From NCBI RefSeq assembly GCF_015547515.1, contig NZ_JADMVE010000001.1, positions 184,312 to 248,311 of the forward strand: a DNA stretch of 64,000 bases, given 5' to 3'. Position 1 is the stretch's first letter, and every line of letters starts with the position of its first letter. This DNA comes from Eubacterium sp. 1001713B170207_170306_E7 (lineage in GTDB: Bacteria > Bacillota > Clostridia > Eubacteriales > Eubacteriaceae). This document shows, piece by piece, positions 8,120 through 16,172 of this stretch. The translations under genes and the position numbers were made by a program. Below the pieces are notes generated by a model. The model was given only the letters and a program-made list of their open reading frames with translations, did not search any database and was not told where the DNA came from.

Positions 8120-9087
8120 CGGACAGCCAGAAAGGAACGGATCGTCTCCTGCTTGACCGAGCGGTATAAGCCGGCAACGGTTTTATCTTGACACTTGCCC
8201 AGATAGGTCTTAAGTGAGGGCCAGCGCAGACCTTTTTCGACGATGATGGCAGAGATGGCCTGACTGACGGCTTCCTTACATTTTTTACGGGGCTGTCCTT
8301 CAAACTGTTCGGCCAGAGACAGAGCTTCCGGTTCTGTCAGGATGATTGAATCACTGTCATTGCCTATGAGTTTGCGGGCGATGGCATTACTGAGCACCAG
8401 ACCAAAAATATTTTCCGTTAGGTCCCTGCTTGGATAACCGACATTGGCTGCGAACTGGTTTAAAAGCGTCATGATTTCATCCTGGTCAAACTGATTACAA
8501 AAATGGTTTTCGAGATAAAGATTATGGATGATCTCTTTCATATAATGGATACCGGAAAGATTTTTCCGGTAGTAGCAGGGAAGGTACTCTAACATCCCGG
8601 GGGTTTCGGTTGCCTTGAATTCTGGATTATAATCCCTGAAGAATAGAGGGATATCGTCAATGGTGGTGTTGTAAGCATAGACGTCCACCTTCAGGCGGTT
8701 TCCCCTGAGACGGTTATAAAGCAGCTTTGACTGGTTAATTTCCTGTTTGATCTGAGTCAGCCCTTCGGTAAAAAGACTTGGAAGGGTTGAGCTTTGAAGC
8801 TTTTCCAGGGCTTCTTCAGGGGTTTCGTATTGGGATAAAATGGTGTCAATGCAGTAAAAAATACCATCGGTCAGGACGCCTGCAATCTCAGTTTTTACTG
8901 AGCTTCCACCCTGAGTATACTGGCTGATCTGCCTTGTGAGCAGTGCGCTGAGATGTTTCTGAAAGGTTTCAAGGTTGTTTTTATTAATCATTCCAATGCG
9001 GACTCCCTCATAAAGCAGAGTCTTTGTGTACTCGGCAGGGTCTAAATTCTTGATTTTTAGTGTGCTAACGGGCTCCATTTGTTTCAT
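8116..9087 (-). CDS. DUF6179 domain protein, unknown function
   Basis: A 323-residue soluble, mostly helical protein with no recognisable catalytic motif. I place it in the DUF6179 group by its overall look and by its pairing with the DUF6323 protein, whose stop lies two bases upstream. The start at 9087 is chosen for the AGGAG eight bases before it rather than the longer in-frame ATG at 9132, which lies inside the upstream gene. Function unknown; the pair is probably a two-subunit unit. Confidence 0.65.
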   Translation of the reverse strand: MKQMEPVSTLKIKNLDPAEYTKTLLYEGVRIGMINKNNLETFQKHLSALLTRQISQYTQGGSSVKTEIAGVLTDGIFYCIDTILSQYETPEEALEKLQSSTLPSLFTEGLTQIKQEINQSKLLYNRLRGNRLKVDVYAYNTTIDDIPLFFRDYNPEFKATETPGMLEYLPCYYRKNLSGIHYMKEIIHNLYLENHFCNQFDQDEIMTLLNQFAANVGYPSRDLTENIFGLVLSNAIARKLIGNDSDSIILTEPEALSLAEQFEGQPRKKCKEAVSQAISAIIVEKGLRWPSLKTYLGKCQDKTVAGLYRSVKQETIRSFLAVR

Positions 9088-9088
9088 T

Positions 9089-9535
9089 CTAAATCTCCTG
9101 TTTGTATAATTTGCTTCTGCAAAGTGCGTCAATTTGTTGATCCATCAGGATATCTTCGGCATTTGTCAATCCACGGTCCAGAGCATTGGCCAGATGCTCG
9201 ATAATACAGTCGTCGCTGATACGGTCCAGAGTATCTTCTTTAATAATATAGAAGGCATCAACCAGCTCTTCCAGAATTTGTGCATAATTTTCGGTCCAGA
9301 GATTTTGGGAATGGCAGACTGCGCGGATAATTTTTGGCAGTATGCCCTGGCCGATTTCTACACGTCCATGGCTTTTAAGCTCGTTGGCATTGTGAAGCGT
9401 CAGCTCATGGGCTTCGTCGGGGGTGAGGGAAAGGCCGTAATTAGCGGCGTCATCATTGGTACGGAGAAGGGCATTTTCTTTTTCAATAATGTCCAGAGTA
9501 CCAGAATTCAGCAGTGCAATCTGAAAATTCTTCAT
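9089..9535 (-). CDS. DUF6323 domain protein, unknown function
   Basis: A 148-residue acidic, helical protein beginning with FQIALLNSGTLDIIEKENALL. It is immediately upstream of the DUF6179 protein and surely co-transcribed. It contains a NYGLSLTPDEAHELTLHNANEL stretch but no known catalytic motif. GGAGG precedes the ATG. Its start faces a strong rightward promoter that drives no protein gene (see the small RNA entry). Confidence 0.65.
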   Translation of the reverse strand: MKNFQIALLNSGTLDIIEKENALLRTNDDAANYGLSLTPDEAHELTLHNANELKSHGRVEIGQGILPKIIRAVCHSQNLWTENYAQILEELVDAFYIIKEDTLDRISDDCIIEHLANALDRGLTNAEDILMDQQIDALCRSKLYKQEI

Positions 9536-9553
9536 AAATATCCTCCTTGCCTA

Positions 9554-9582
9554 TTGACAAAAAAACCGATATGTGATATAAT
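9554..9582 (+). promoter_or_regulatory. Perfect consensus promoter facing right
   Basis: TTGACA (9554-9559), a 17-bp spacer and TATAAT (9577-9582) match the sigma-A consensus in all twelve positions. It points away from DUF6323 into a region with no protein gene on the + strand. Confidence 0.8.
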
Positions 9583-9588
9583 TATAAA

Positions 9589-9664
9589 ATTAGTCAAGAT
9601 AAATAATTTGAACGCAAACACTAGTATAACATTGATCGCGCGGCGCTGTCAATGTTTTTTCTTT
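9589..9664 (+). ncRNA. Candidate small RNA, about 75 nt
   Basis: A transcript from the consensus promoter would begin near 9589 and end at the hairpin AACATTGA...TCAATGTT (9628-9656) followed by a T-rich tail (TTTTCTTTTTTT). No reading frame with a ribosome site fits. The 5' part is A-rich and mostly single-stranded. Promoter and terminator are read directly; that the RNA exists and acts as a regulator is inference. Confidence 0.55.
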
Positions 9665-9681
9665 TTTTCGGAAAAAAAGAT

Positions 9682-9705
9682 GACCGGCAAAATTTACCGG
9701 TCGTC
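9682..9705. repeat. GACCGG-AAA-TTT-CCGGTC palindrome, copy 1
   Basis: An almost perfect palindrome, GACCGGCAAAATTTACCGGT then CGTC, sharing the ACCGGTAAA core with copies at 27426-27450 and 40746-40780. It follows the small RNA terminator and lies beyond the end of the DUF815 gene. Confidence 0.75.
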
Positions 9706-9714
9706 GAAAGTTAC

Positions 9715-9751
9715 AGAAAGCCGCTGCAGAGTGCCTGCAGCAGCTTTTTAA
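9715..9751. terminator. Terminator of the DUF815 gene
   Basis: GCTGCAG-AGTGC-CTGCAGC stem with flanking A and T runs, four bases beyond the stop of the leftward ATPase gene; it would work on both strands. Confidence 0.75.
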
Positions 9752-9754
9752 AGG

Positions 9755-11074
9755 TTAATCCTCAGTGAAGGAATTGATTTTCAAATAATCGATGAATTGT
9801 TCGGCAGTACGGCCGGAACGGTTGAGATGCCGCAGCTCCCACTGAATGGCCAGAGATTCGATCCTTGCCGTGGGCATATGGATGCCGGCTTCCTTTGCGA
9901 GTTCGAGAACCATGGAAAGGTAGCCCTTCTGATTGGGAACCTCAAAGGTAAGGACCAGACCAAATCGGCTTGAGAGGGAAAGCTTTTCCTCCATAACATC
10001 CTTGGTATGGACGGCGTTATCACGTTCAGACATGGTTTCAGTCACCAGATGACGTTTATTGGAGGTAGCATAAATGAGCACATTCTGCGGATTTTCTTCC
10101 AACGAGCCCTCCATGACGTTTTTGAAAATTTTATAGTCGGCATCATCCTCGTCAAAGGAGAGATCGTCGATAAAAAGAATGAACGGGTAAGGGCGCTTTT
10201 TAACGTATTCGATGACCGAAGGAATATATTCCAGCTGGTCTTTTTTTATTTCCACCATTTTGAGCTTGGTATCTTTAAAGGTGTCCAGCAAGGCTTTAAC
10301 CATGGTGGACTTGCCGGTGCCCATATCGCCCTGGAGCAGCACGTTCAGGCCGGTATAATTATTGATAAAGGAGGCGGTATTGGCAATGAGCTCTTTTTTC
10401 TGCATGTCGTAGCCAACCAGGGAATCCATTGGCTTGTACTTTTGATTGGTGATGGGGGACAGCCGCCCGCCGTCCACAATTTTGAAGCTGACATTAATCT
10501 CAAAAATACCAAGACCGTGATGGTTAATATATTCGTTGGTGGCAGCAAAGGCTTTGTCAATGTCCTTGGTTGAAAAGGCCAGGTCAATTTCATCACAGGG
10601 CGGAACCGGGAAAAAGATATGGGCGGAAAAGATATTGGTGTCGTCAAGGGTTGTTTCCTTTAAAAAGGTATCCCAGTCAAAATGATAGAGCTTCATGAAA
10701 ATTTCAAACTCATGATACATGCTTTTGGCAAAGGGATGCTGCTTGGTGACGGGGCCTCTCTCAAAAAGAAGGGTCAGAGGGTTTTCGTTTCCAACAATCT
10801 GTGTGATCAGAAAATCCTTCCAGGGCGTTTTTGCATAGTTGGTATCCTCGCTTTTATTAAAGGAATAGCTCAGCATCAGGGATTTTAAGTGATAGTAGGT
10901 GTCCAGGTATTCCTGCCTGTATTCGATACCCTTTAAGCCGGATTCATAGGCTTTCGAGAGAACCAGAAAATCCTTGAGGATCGGGTGCTCCAGAACGGGA
11001 CGATAAAAGGAAAGCGTGTTAAAAATATCTGACGCAATCACATTATTTATGTTATCAGGGCTTTCAGTTATCAT
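9755..11074 (-). CDS. AAA family ATPase, DUF815
   Basis: A 439-residue P-loop ATPase. Walker A is GDMGTGKST at 249-257 and Walker B ILFIDD at 299-304; a SSRFG arginine-finger region follows near 380. The first 200 residues are a family-specific helical domain. DUF815 proteins are widespread in Clostridia and resemble DnaA/DnaC-type AAA modules, but their job is not settled. It stands alone, reading left. The gap upstream (11075-11200) holds only its own promoter region. Confidence 0.85.
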   Translation of the reverse strand: MITESPDNINNVIASDIFNTLSFYRPVLEHPILKDFLVLSKAYESGLKGIEYRQEYLDTYYHLKSLMLSYSFNKSEDTNYAKTPWKDFLITQIVGNENPLTLLFERGPVTKQHPFAKSMYHEFEIFMKLYHFDWDTFLKETTLDDTNIFSAHIFFPVPPCDEIDLAFSTKDIDKAFAATNEYINHHGLGIFEINVSFKIVDGGRLSPITNQKYKPMDSLVGYDMQKKELIANTASFINNYTGLNVLLQGDMGTGKSTMVKALLDTFKDTKLKMVEIKKDQLEYIPSVIEYVKKRPYPFILFIDDLSFDEDDADYKIFKNVMEGSLEENPQNVLIYATSNKRHLVTETMSERDNAVHTKDVMEEKLSLSSRFGLVLTFEVPNQKGYLSMVLELAKEAGIHMPTARIESLAIQWELRHLNRSGRTAEQFIDYLKINSFTED

Positions 11075-11200
11075 ATTTTATTCACCTCAATAGTAAATTG
11101 TATTTTGTATTCTATTATAGCATAAGCGGATGCGGGATGGGACTAAAAAACAAAAATCTTAAAGATTCGTCCTTTTTGTAACGAAAAAGTCACAAAAATC

Positions 11201-11229
11201 TTGAGAAAAATTTACGTTTATGTTAAAAT
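11201..11229 (+). promoter_or_regulatory. Sigma-A promoter of the M23 peptidase
   Basis: TTGAGA (11201-11206), 17 bp, TAAAAT (11224-11229), 46 bp before the TTG start. Confidence 0.75.
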
Positions 11230-11275
11230 TTAGCTAACAACATGTTTTAGCGCTAATTTAAGGAGAAAATATAAA

Positions 11276-12754
11276 TTGAAAACCTCAAAATTCGGAGATA
11301 AACTGAGTTCTGTTGAAGAAAAAATTAACGCAAGGCTGGATAAGTTTAACGATAAAATTGGAAAGCGGATTTTTACAGCCAGGGCTTCCGCCATTGTGGT
11401 GACCGCCTTTATGGTCTGCGCCGGAACCGGTATAGCCCATGCCCAGACAACAGCCTATGAGGTGCTGTACAATGGGCAGAGCATTGGCTATGTTAAAGAT
11501 CCAGATACCTTTGACAATGCCATTGGGGAGCTGCAGCAAAAGCTTTCTCAGGAATACGGCAATGAAAATGTTTTTATCGCAGATGATATTAAGCTCAAGC
11601 CAGCCCGTACTGTGGGAGAAAAGCTTGATGTGGACCAGTGTGCCGAGACGATTTACAAGGCTGGAGTTGATGTTAAGCTGAAAGGTGCTGCCATTGTGAT
11701 TGATGGAAAGGCCGCCATCCAGACCGACTCTAAGGAGACAGCAGAAAAGGCGTTGAATGATTTTAAACAGCAATACGCTCAGGTAGAGGGCGCGACAGTT
11801 TTGAGCTCTGAGCTCAAGCAGAATGTCGCCATTGACGAACAAAATGTGGAAGTACCCGACGCCAGAAATTATGAAGCCACCATGTCGTATCTTAAAGAGG
11901 GAAATGAGATTACGGCCCAGAGCACAGTTCAGCCGGGAGAAACCGATGGAAACCTCATTGCAGCCAACCGTGGAACAACGGTTGACCGTCTGGCAGCTAT
12001 GAACGCCGATAAAGACCTGAATGCCCTGAAGGAGGGCGATATCCTGAACACAACACAGAAGGCTCCGGTACTGACAGTGGTTACCGTTGTCGAAAAGCAG
12101 TATCAGGAAGAAATCCCCTTTGAGACAGAGGAACAGCTTACCGATGAGCTGATAACTGGTGAAGAGGAGGAAGTACAAAAGGGTGAGAATGGACAGAAGG
12201 ATGTCGATGCTGTTTTCACCTATGAAAACGGTCAGGAAGTCGGCAAGGAAGTTAAAGCAGAGAATATGACCAAGGAACCGGTCAAGGCAGTTAAGCGTGT
12301 GGGGACAAAGGAAGCGGCGTCTGCGCCTGTATCCAGAGGCTCCATCAGCGGCAGCGGACAGTTTCTGATCCCGACCAGCGGTCTTGTGGGTGAGATAGGA
12401 CGTCCGGGCGGCGGATCAAGTAATCACTCCAATGGCTGTGCTGTGGATATTTTGAACGGCTACGGTACCCCGGTCTATGCCTCGGCGGCTGGAACAGTAA
12501 CGCGCGCGTCAAGCTTTGGCGGTTACGGAAACTGCATTGAAATACAGCATGAGGGTGGCTATTCAACCCTGTACGGCCATTTGAGCAGTATTGATGTCAG
12601 TGTTGGTCAGACAGTTGGTCAGGGAGAATACATCGGGGGAACCGGCTCTACCGGATCCTCAACAGCCAATCATCTTCATTTTGAAGTAAAGATCGGTGGT
12701 GTTGCCCAGCTTATTCAGGATTATATCCCTGTTTCGTCTGGCGCATATGTCTAA
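11276..12754 (+). CDS. LysM-G5-M23 cell wall endopeptidase
   Basis: A 492-residue exported peptidoglycan hydrolase. An N-terminal membrane anchor or signal lies at about residues 36-56. A LysM-like wall-binding module is near 220-262, a G5 domain near 265-345 (VVTVVEKQYQEEIPFET), and a C-terminal M23 metallopeptidase near 365-475. Zinc ligands are visible in HSNGCAVD and HLHFEV. It would cleave peptide cross-links during growth or division. The start is TTG at 11276 with AGGAG ten bases upstream. It has its own promoter and terminator. Confidence 0.9.
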   Translation: MKTSKFGDKLSSVEEKINARLDKFNDKIGKRIFTARASAIVVTAFMVCAGTGIAHAQTTAYEVLYNGQSIGYVKDPDTFDNAIGELQQKLSQEYGNENVFIADDIKLKPARTVGEKLDVDQCAETIYKAGVDVKLKGAAIVIDGKAAIQTDSKETAEKALNDFKQQYAQVEGATVLSSELKQNVAIDEQNVEVPDARNYEATMSYLKEGNEITAQSTVQPGETDGNLIAANRGTTVDRLAAMNADKDLNALKEGDILNTTQKAPVLTVVTVVEKQYQEEIPFETEEQLTDELITGEEEEVQKGENGQKDVDAVFTYENGQEVGKEVKAENMTKEPVKAVKRVGTKEAASAPVSRGSISGSGQFLIPTSGLVGEIGRPGGGSSNHSNGCAVDILNGYGTPVYASAAGTVTRASSFGGYGNCIEIQHEGGYSTLYGHLSSIDVSVGQTVGQGEYIGGTGSTGSSTANHLHFEVKIGGVAQLIQDYIPVSSGAYV

Positions 12755-12765
12755 AATTTGTTAAA

Positions 12766-12798
12766 ATAAAACTGCCGGAATCAGCCGGCAGTTTTTTT
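12766..12798 (+). terminator. Intrinsic terminator after M23 gene
   Basis: AAACTGCCGG-AATCA-GCCGGCAGTTT hairpin with a T run. Confidence 0.85.
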
Positions 12799-12815
12799 AG
12801 TGGAAAGGAAATCCT

Positions 12816-13493
12816 ATGAGTGATCCTAAAACCGTTCAGAAAGCTTACGACCAAAGCCTGAACTATCTTTCCTTTAAGAACCGGACGGAAAAGGAAATGG
12901 TCGACTATCTGGAAAAGAAGGAATACAGTGAGCGTGTGATCGCTGAGGTCATGGCAAAGCTCGTGCAATATGCCTTTGTCGATGATACCGCTTACGTGAA
13001 AAATTACTGTTACAACAATCTCCATTTTAATTTCTGGGGCAGGGTGAAGATGCGCTATGATTTAAAAAAGCGGGGAATCCCCCAGGAGCTGATCGCCAGT
13101 CTAGACGAGCTTTATACGCCAGAGCAGGAGCGAATATGCTGCGAAAAGCAGTTTGAAAAAGCGGCCCGTCAGTACAGCCGGGAAAACTATCAAAAGCGCA
13201 GGAGTAAAATCTATACCTTTTTGCAGAGGAAGGGGTTTCCCAATGAGGTCATCCGGGAAGTGATCGAGGCGAATCTGCCTGAGGATGAGACGGAGAATCT
13301 GACAGACGAAGAAACGGAGGCGCTGCTGGAAACCCAGATGGCGGAACTGCGGCGTTACTACGAAAAATACCGCAGAATGCAGGAAAACAAAGGCTATACA
13401 GGCAGAGAACTGAAGCAGCGGGTTACACGAAATTTGATGAGCCGGGGATACCGTTATGATCAGATACGAATAATGACAGAAGAAGACGAATAA
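12816..13493 (+). CDS. recX: Regulatory protein RecX
   Basis: A 225-residue RecX, which binds RecA filaments and limits recombination. Three-helix repeats typical of RecX are visible: ALNYLSFKNRTEKEMVDYL-like at the start (here LNYLSFKNRTEKEMVDYL), AFVDDTAYVKNY in the first repeat, and two more repeats ending LMSRGYRYDQIR. It is longer than short RecX proteins because of an acidic linker (LPEDETENLTDEETEALL). recA is not in the window. AAAGGA precedes the ATG. Confidence 0.88.
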   Translation: MSDPKTVQKAYDQSLNYLSFKNRTEKEMVDYLEKKEYSERVIAEVMAKLVQYAFVDDTAYVKNYCYNNLHFNFWGRVKMRYDLKKRGIPQELIASLDELYTPEQERICCEKQFEKAARQYSRENYQKRRSKIYTFLQRKGFPNEVIREVIEANLPEDETENLTDEETEALLETQMAELRRYYEKYRRMQENKGYTGRELKQRVTRNLMSRGYRYDQIRIMTEEDE

Positions 13494-13550
13494 TTATCTG
13501 CTTAGACATCAGGTGCACAAAGAATTTTGGTTATTGGTGTAAATTTATCC

Positions 13551-13579
13551 TTAAAAAGCATGCGCGTTTGTATTATAAT
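13551..13579 (+). promoter_or_regulatory. Promoter of 2-hydroxyacid dehydrogenase
   Basis: TTAAAA (13551-13556), 17 bp, TATAAT (13574-13579), 42 bp before the ATG. Confidence 0.65.
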
Positions 13580-13620
13580 AAGCTTATTAGGATTAAATAA
13601 GGATTCGGAGGCAACGAGCG

Positions 13621-14571
13621 ATGAAAATTGTAATAATGGAACCTCTCGGCATCACGGATGATGCATTGCAGACATTGAGCATGCTGCTCCGTGCGGACGG
13701 GCACGAGTTTATTGCTTATGAGAACCGGGAAACCAACACAGAAAAGCTGATTGAACGGGTAAAGGATGCCGATGCTGTCGTATTGGCCAACCAGCCCTTT
13801 GGCAAAGAGGTCATTGACGCCTGCAAAAACCTGAAGCTGGTGGATATTGCTTTTACAGGGATTGACCATGTAGATGTTGCCGCCTGTCAGGAGAGAGGCA
13901 TTATCCTATGCAATGCGGCAGGCTATTCCACCAACGCGGTGGCCGAGCTGGCTTTTGGCCTGATGATTGATGTCTACCGCTATATTGTGACCTGTGACCA
14001 TGAAACCCGTAATGGCGGAACCATCGGCGGCCTGATCGGCTATGAGCTCTGCGGCAAAAAGCTTGGAATTGTGGGAACCGGCGCCATTGGGCTGAAGGTG
14101 GCAGAAATTGGAAAAGCCTTTGGCTGTGAGCTTTTGGCCTACAGCCGGACCGTGCGCTCGGAAGGGCTGGAGATGGGCATCAAGTATATGGATTTAGAGG
14201 AACTGCTTAAGCAGAGCGATATTGTCACCCTCCACATTCCGGTGAGTCCGGAAACACAGGGGCTCATCAGCCGGGATATGCTGGCGCTTATGAAGCCAGA
14301 AGCCATAATCATCAATACGTCAAGGGGGGGCGTTATCGACAATGAAGCCCTGGCAGACGCATTGAAGGAAGGAAGAGTAGCTGGCGCAGGTATTGATGTT
14401 TACGAGGAAGAACCGCCGCTGCCAAAGGATTATCCGCTTTTAAGCGCGCCCAACACCGTCCTCACACCACATGTGGCATACGCTACAAAAGAATCCTTGT
14501 ATAAGCGCGCAGTCATCGTGTTTGATAATATTCGCTGCTGGCTTGAGGGCAATCCACAGAATAGGGTGTAG
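13621..14571 (+). CDS. D-isomer-specific 2-hydroxyacid dehydrogenase
   Basis: A 316-residue NAD-dependent dehydrogenase of the D-lactate/phosphoglycerate dehydrogenase superfamily. The Rossmann motif GIVGTGAIGLKVAEIG is near residues 146-161; the catalytic R (NTSRGGVIDNEAL) and H (TPHVAYAT) are present, with E in VYEEEPPL. The substrate is a 2-keto or D-2-hydroxy acid not readable from sequence. It is six bases from the following reductase gene, so they form an operon. Confidence 0.85.
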   Translation: MKIVIMEPLGITDDALQTLSMLLRADGHEFIAYENRETNTEKLIERVKDADAVVLANQPFGKEVIDACKNLKLVDIAFTGIDHVDVAACQERGIILCNAAGYSTNAVAELAFGLMIDVYRYIVTCDHETRNGGTIGGLIGYELCGKKLGIVGTGAIGLKVAEIGKAFGCELLAYSRTVRSEGLEMGIKYMDLEELLKQSDIVTLHIPVSPETQGLISRDMLALMKPEAIIINTSRGGVIDNEALADALKEGRVAGAGIDVYEEEPPLPKDYPLLSAPNTVLTPHVAYATKESLYKRAVIVFDNIRCWLEGNPQNRV

Positions 14572-14577
14572 GTAAAA

Positions 14578-15183
14578 ATGGAGAAGATACTAGTTATAAC
14601 AGCCAGTCCGCTGGCGGAGGCATCCGTCAGCTGTAAACTGGCAGAAATTTTTATGAAAAATTATCAGGAAGCACATCCTGAGGATCATCTTAAGCGTATT
14701 GATCTCAGCCGCCTGGAACTTCCAGAAATTGATGAGGAGCTGATCGCTTATTTTAATGGGCAGTCCGGTGAAAACAAAAGCGCTTATTCGGAAATCGATG
14801 CACTCTGCGAAGAATTTATGACGGCAGACAGAACTGTCTTTGCCCTGCCGCACTGGAACCTGACCGTACCGCCAAAGATGGTCAGCTATTCTCTGGCCGT
14901 CATGCGTGCGGGCAAAAGCTTCCGTTATACAGAGGAAGGGCCGGTCGGCATGCTGGAGAATAAAAAAGCCCTGATTCTGCTGGCCAGCGGCGGCACCTGC
15001 AATACGGACAACCGCATAATGCATTGCTATGGCGTAGACTGGCTGAAGGGGATTCTTGGCCTGTGTGGAATTGAGGATGTCTCGGTGATTTATGCTCAGG
15101 GTATGGAGGAACGGCCAGATAAGGTACAGGAGATTGTCAAGAATGCCTGTTTAGAGGTTGAAGCCTTCTCAAAAGAATGGTAG
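14578..15183 (+). CDS. Flavodoxin-fold NAD(P)H oxidoreductase
   Basis: A 201-residue FMN-dependent NADH:quinone or azo reductase of the AzoR type. The N-terminal LVITASPLAEASVSCKLAEIF loop binds the FMN phosphate and FALPHWNLTVPPKM matches the conserved MYNFGIP-like segment. It follows the 2-hydroxyacid dehydrogenase by six bases. Physiological acceptor unknown; a role in quinone or electrophile detoxification is family knowledge only. Confidence 0.8.
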   Translation: MEKILVITASPLAEASVSCKLAEIFMKNYQEAHPEDHLKRIDLSRLELPEIDEELIAYFNGQSGENKSAYSEIDALCEEFMTADRTVFALPHWNLTVPPKMVSYSLAVMRAGKSFRYTEEGPVGMLENKKALILLASGGTCNTDNRIMHCYGVDWLKGILGLCGIEDVSVIYAQGMEERPDKVQEIVKNACLEVEAFSKEW

Positions 15184-15186
15184 AAT

Positions 15187-15218
15187 AAAAGCAGATGCGA
15201 AAAAAGCGTCTGCTTTTT
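15187..15218 (+). terminator. Intrinsic terminator
   Basis: AGCAGATGC...GCGTCTGCT stem with a T run after the reductase gene. Confidence 0.75.
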
Positions 15219-15304
15219 AATTTATTTTATGAAAAATTAAGCGAAGCATATTAAAATAGAGTTTGTTATTGAGATTGCTTTATAATCACAACAGGAGAGA
15301 TAGT

Positions 15305-16021
15305 ATGCTAAATACAAAAATAACCGAGAAGACCCCCATGGTGGATATACTAAAAAAGGTTGAGGCGGAGGTATTTGTTGGAAACGATACCAATGATCCC
15401 TACGAGGTGGCTCAGGCTTTAATCAAGGAATTATATGATCTGGAAAACACCTTTTCAGCGGCGATTAAGGAGGTGCGCACAAAGCTTGAAATTCTGAATG
15501 ATGAGTTTCAGTCCACCCACGAGCGCAACCCGATCCACACCATTCAGTCCAGAGTAAAATCGCCCAAAAGCATTGTTGAAAAGCTGGACCGCAAGGGCTT
15601 TGATCTGAGCGTCCTGTCGGCCAGGGATAATCTGGATGATATCGCGGGGATTCGCATTATTTGCCCGTATATCGAGGATATCTATGCCGTCAAGAACCTT
15701 TTGAAGGCTCAGGATGACATTGAGCTGGTTCGGGTGACGGATTATATTAAAAAGCCAAAGCCCAACGGCTACCGAAGCCTGCATTTGATCTTAAAGGTAC
15801 CGGTATTCTTTTCTGACCATAAGGAGATGGTCAAGGTCGAGGTACAGATTCGGACCATCGCCATGGACTTTTGGGCCAGTCTGGAGCATCAGCTGCGTTA
15901 TAAAGCAGTGGACTCAGCCAATATCCCCGAGTCGGTCGCCCGTGAGCTTAAAGAGTGCGCAGATACCATTGCGGAGACAGATGTGAGAATGCAGGATATC
16001 CATAATCAGGTGATTCGATAA
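15305..16021 (+). CDS. Small alarmone synthetase (RelQ-like)
   Basis: A 238-residue GTP pyrophosphokinase family protein making (p)ppGpp without a hydrolase domain. The synthetase signature is complete: R-x-K...DDIAGIRIICPYIEDIY, VRVTDYIKKPKPNGYRSLH, and EVQIRTIAMDFWASLEHQL. It matches YjbM/RelQ in length. The start at 15305 is chosen for the AGGAG at 15293; a longer in-frame ATG at 15263 lies in the promoter region. It is alone between terminators. Confidence 0.9.
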   Translation: MLNTKITEKTPMVDILKKVEAEVFVGNDTNDPYEVAQALIKELYDLENTFSAAIKEVRTKLEILNDEFQSTHERNPIHTIQSRVKSPKSIVEKLDRKGFDLSVLSARDNLDDIAGIRIICPYIEDIYAVKNLLKAQDDIELVRVTDYIKKPKPNGYRSLHLILKVPVFFSDHKEMVKVEVQIRTIAMDFWASLEHQLRYKAVDSANIPESVARELKECADTIAETDVRMQDIHNQVIR

Positions 16022-16023
16022 GA

Positions 16024-16068
16024 ATACAGCCGCCAGAGAGCTGCCCAGCTTCTGACGGCTGTATTTTT
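16024..16068 (+). terminator. Intrinsic terminator
   Basis: ATACAGCCG...CGGCTGTAT stem followed by T-rich sequence after the alarmone synthetase. Confidence 0.75.
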
Positions 16069-16110
16069 GTTTAATAAAACCTTGCAAACCGCCTGTTTTA
16101 GCAATTTCAA

Positions 16111-16139
16111 TTGTTATTTTAAGCGTTATAGGATATAAT
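16111..16139 (+). promoter_or_regulatory. Promoter of the xpaC-telA pair
   Basis: TTGTTA (16111-16116), 17 bp, TATAAT (16134-16139), 33 bp before the GTG start. Confidence 0.7.
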
Positions 16140-16172
16140 TGTTTTACAGCATGAATATTATGGAGGAAAAAA

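Noticed and set aside
9134..9751. 205-codon rightward frame opposite DUF6323
   Set aside because: It starts inside DUF6323 with no ribosome site and crosses a terminator and a palindrome; the small RNA explanation fits better.
11180..11200. WalR-like box upstream of the M23 peptidase
   Set aside because: Only one TGTAAC half-site is present; the second half does not match at the needed spacing.
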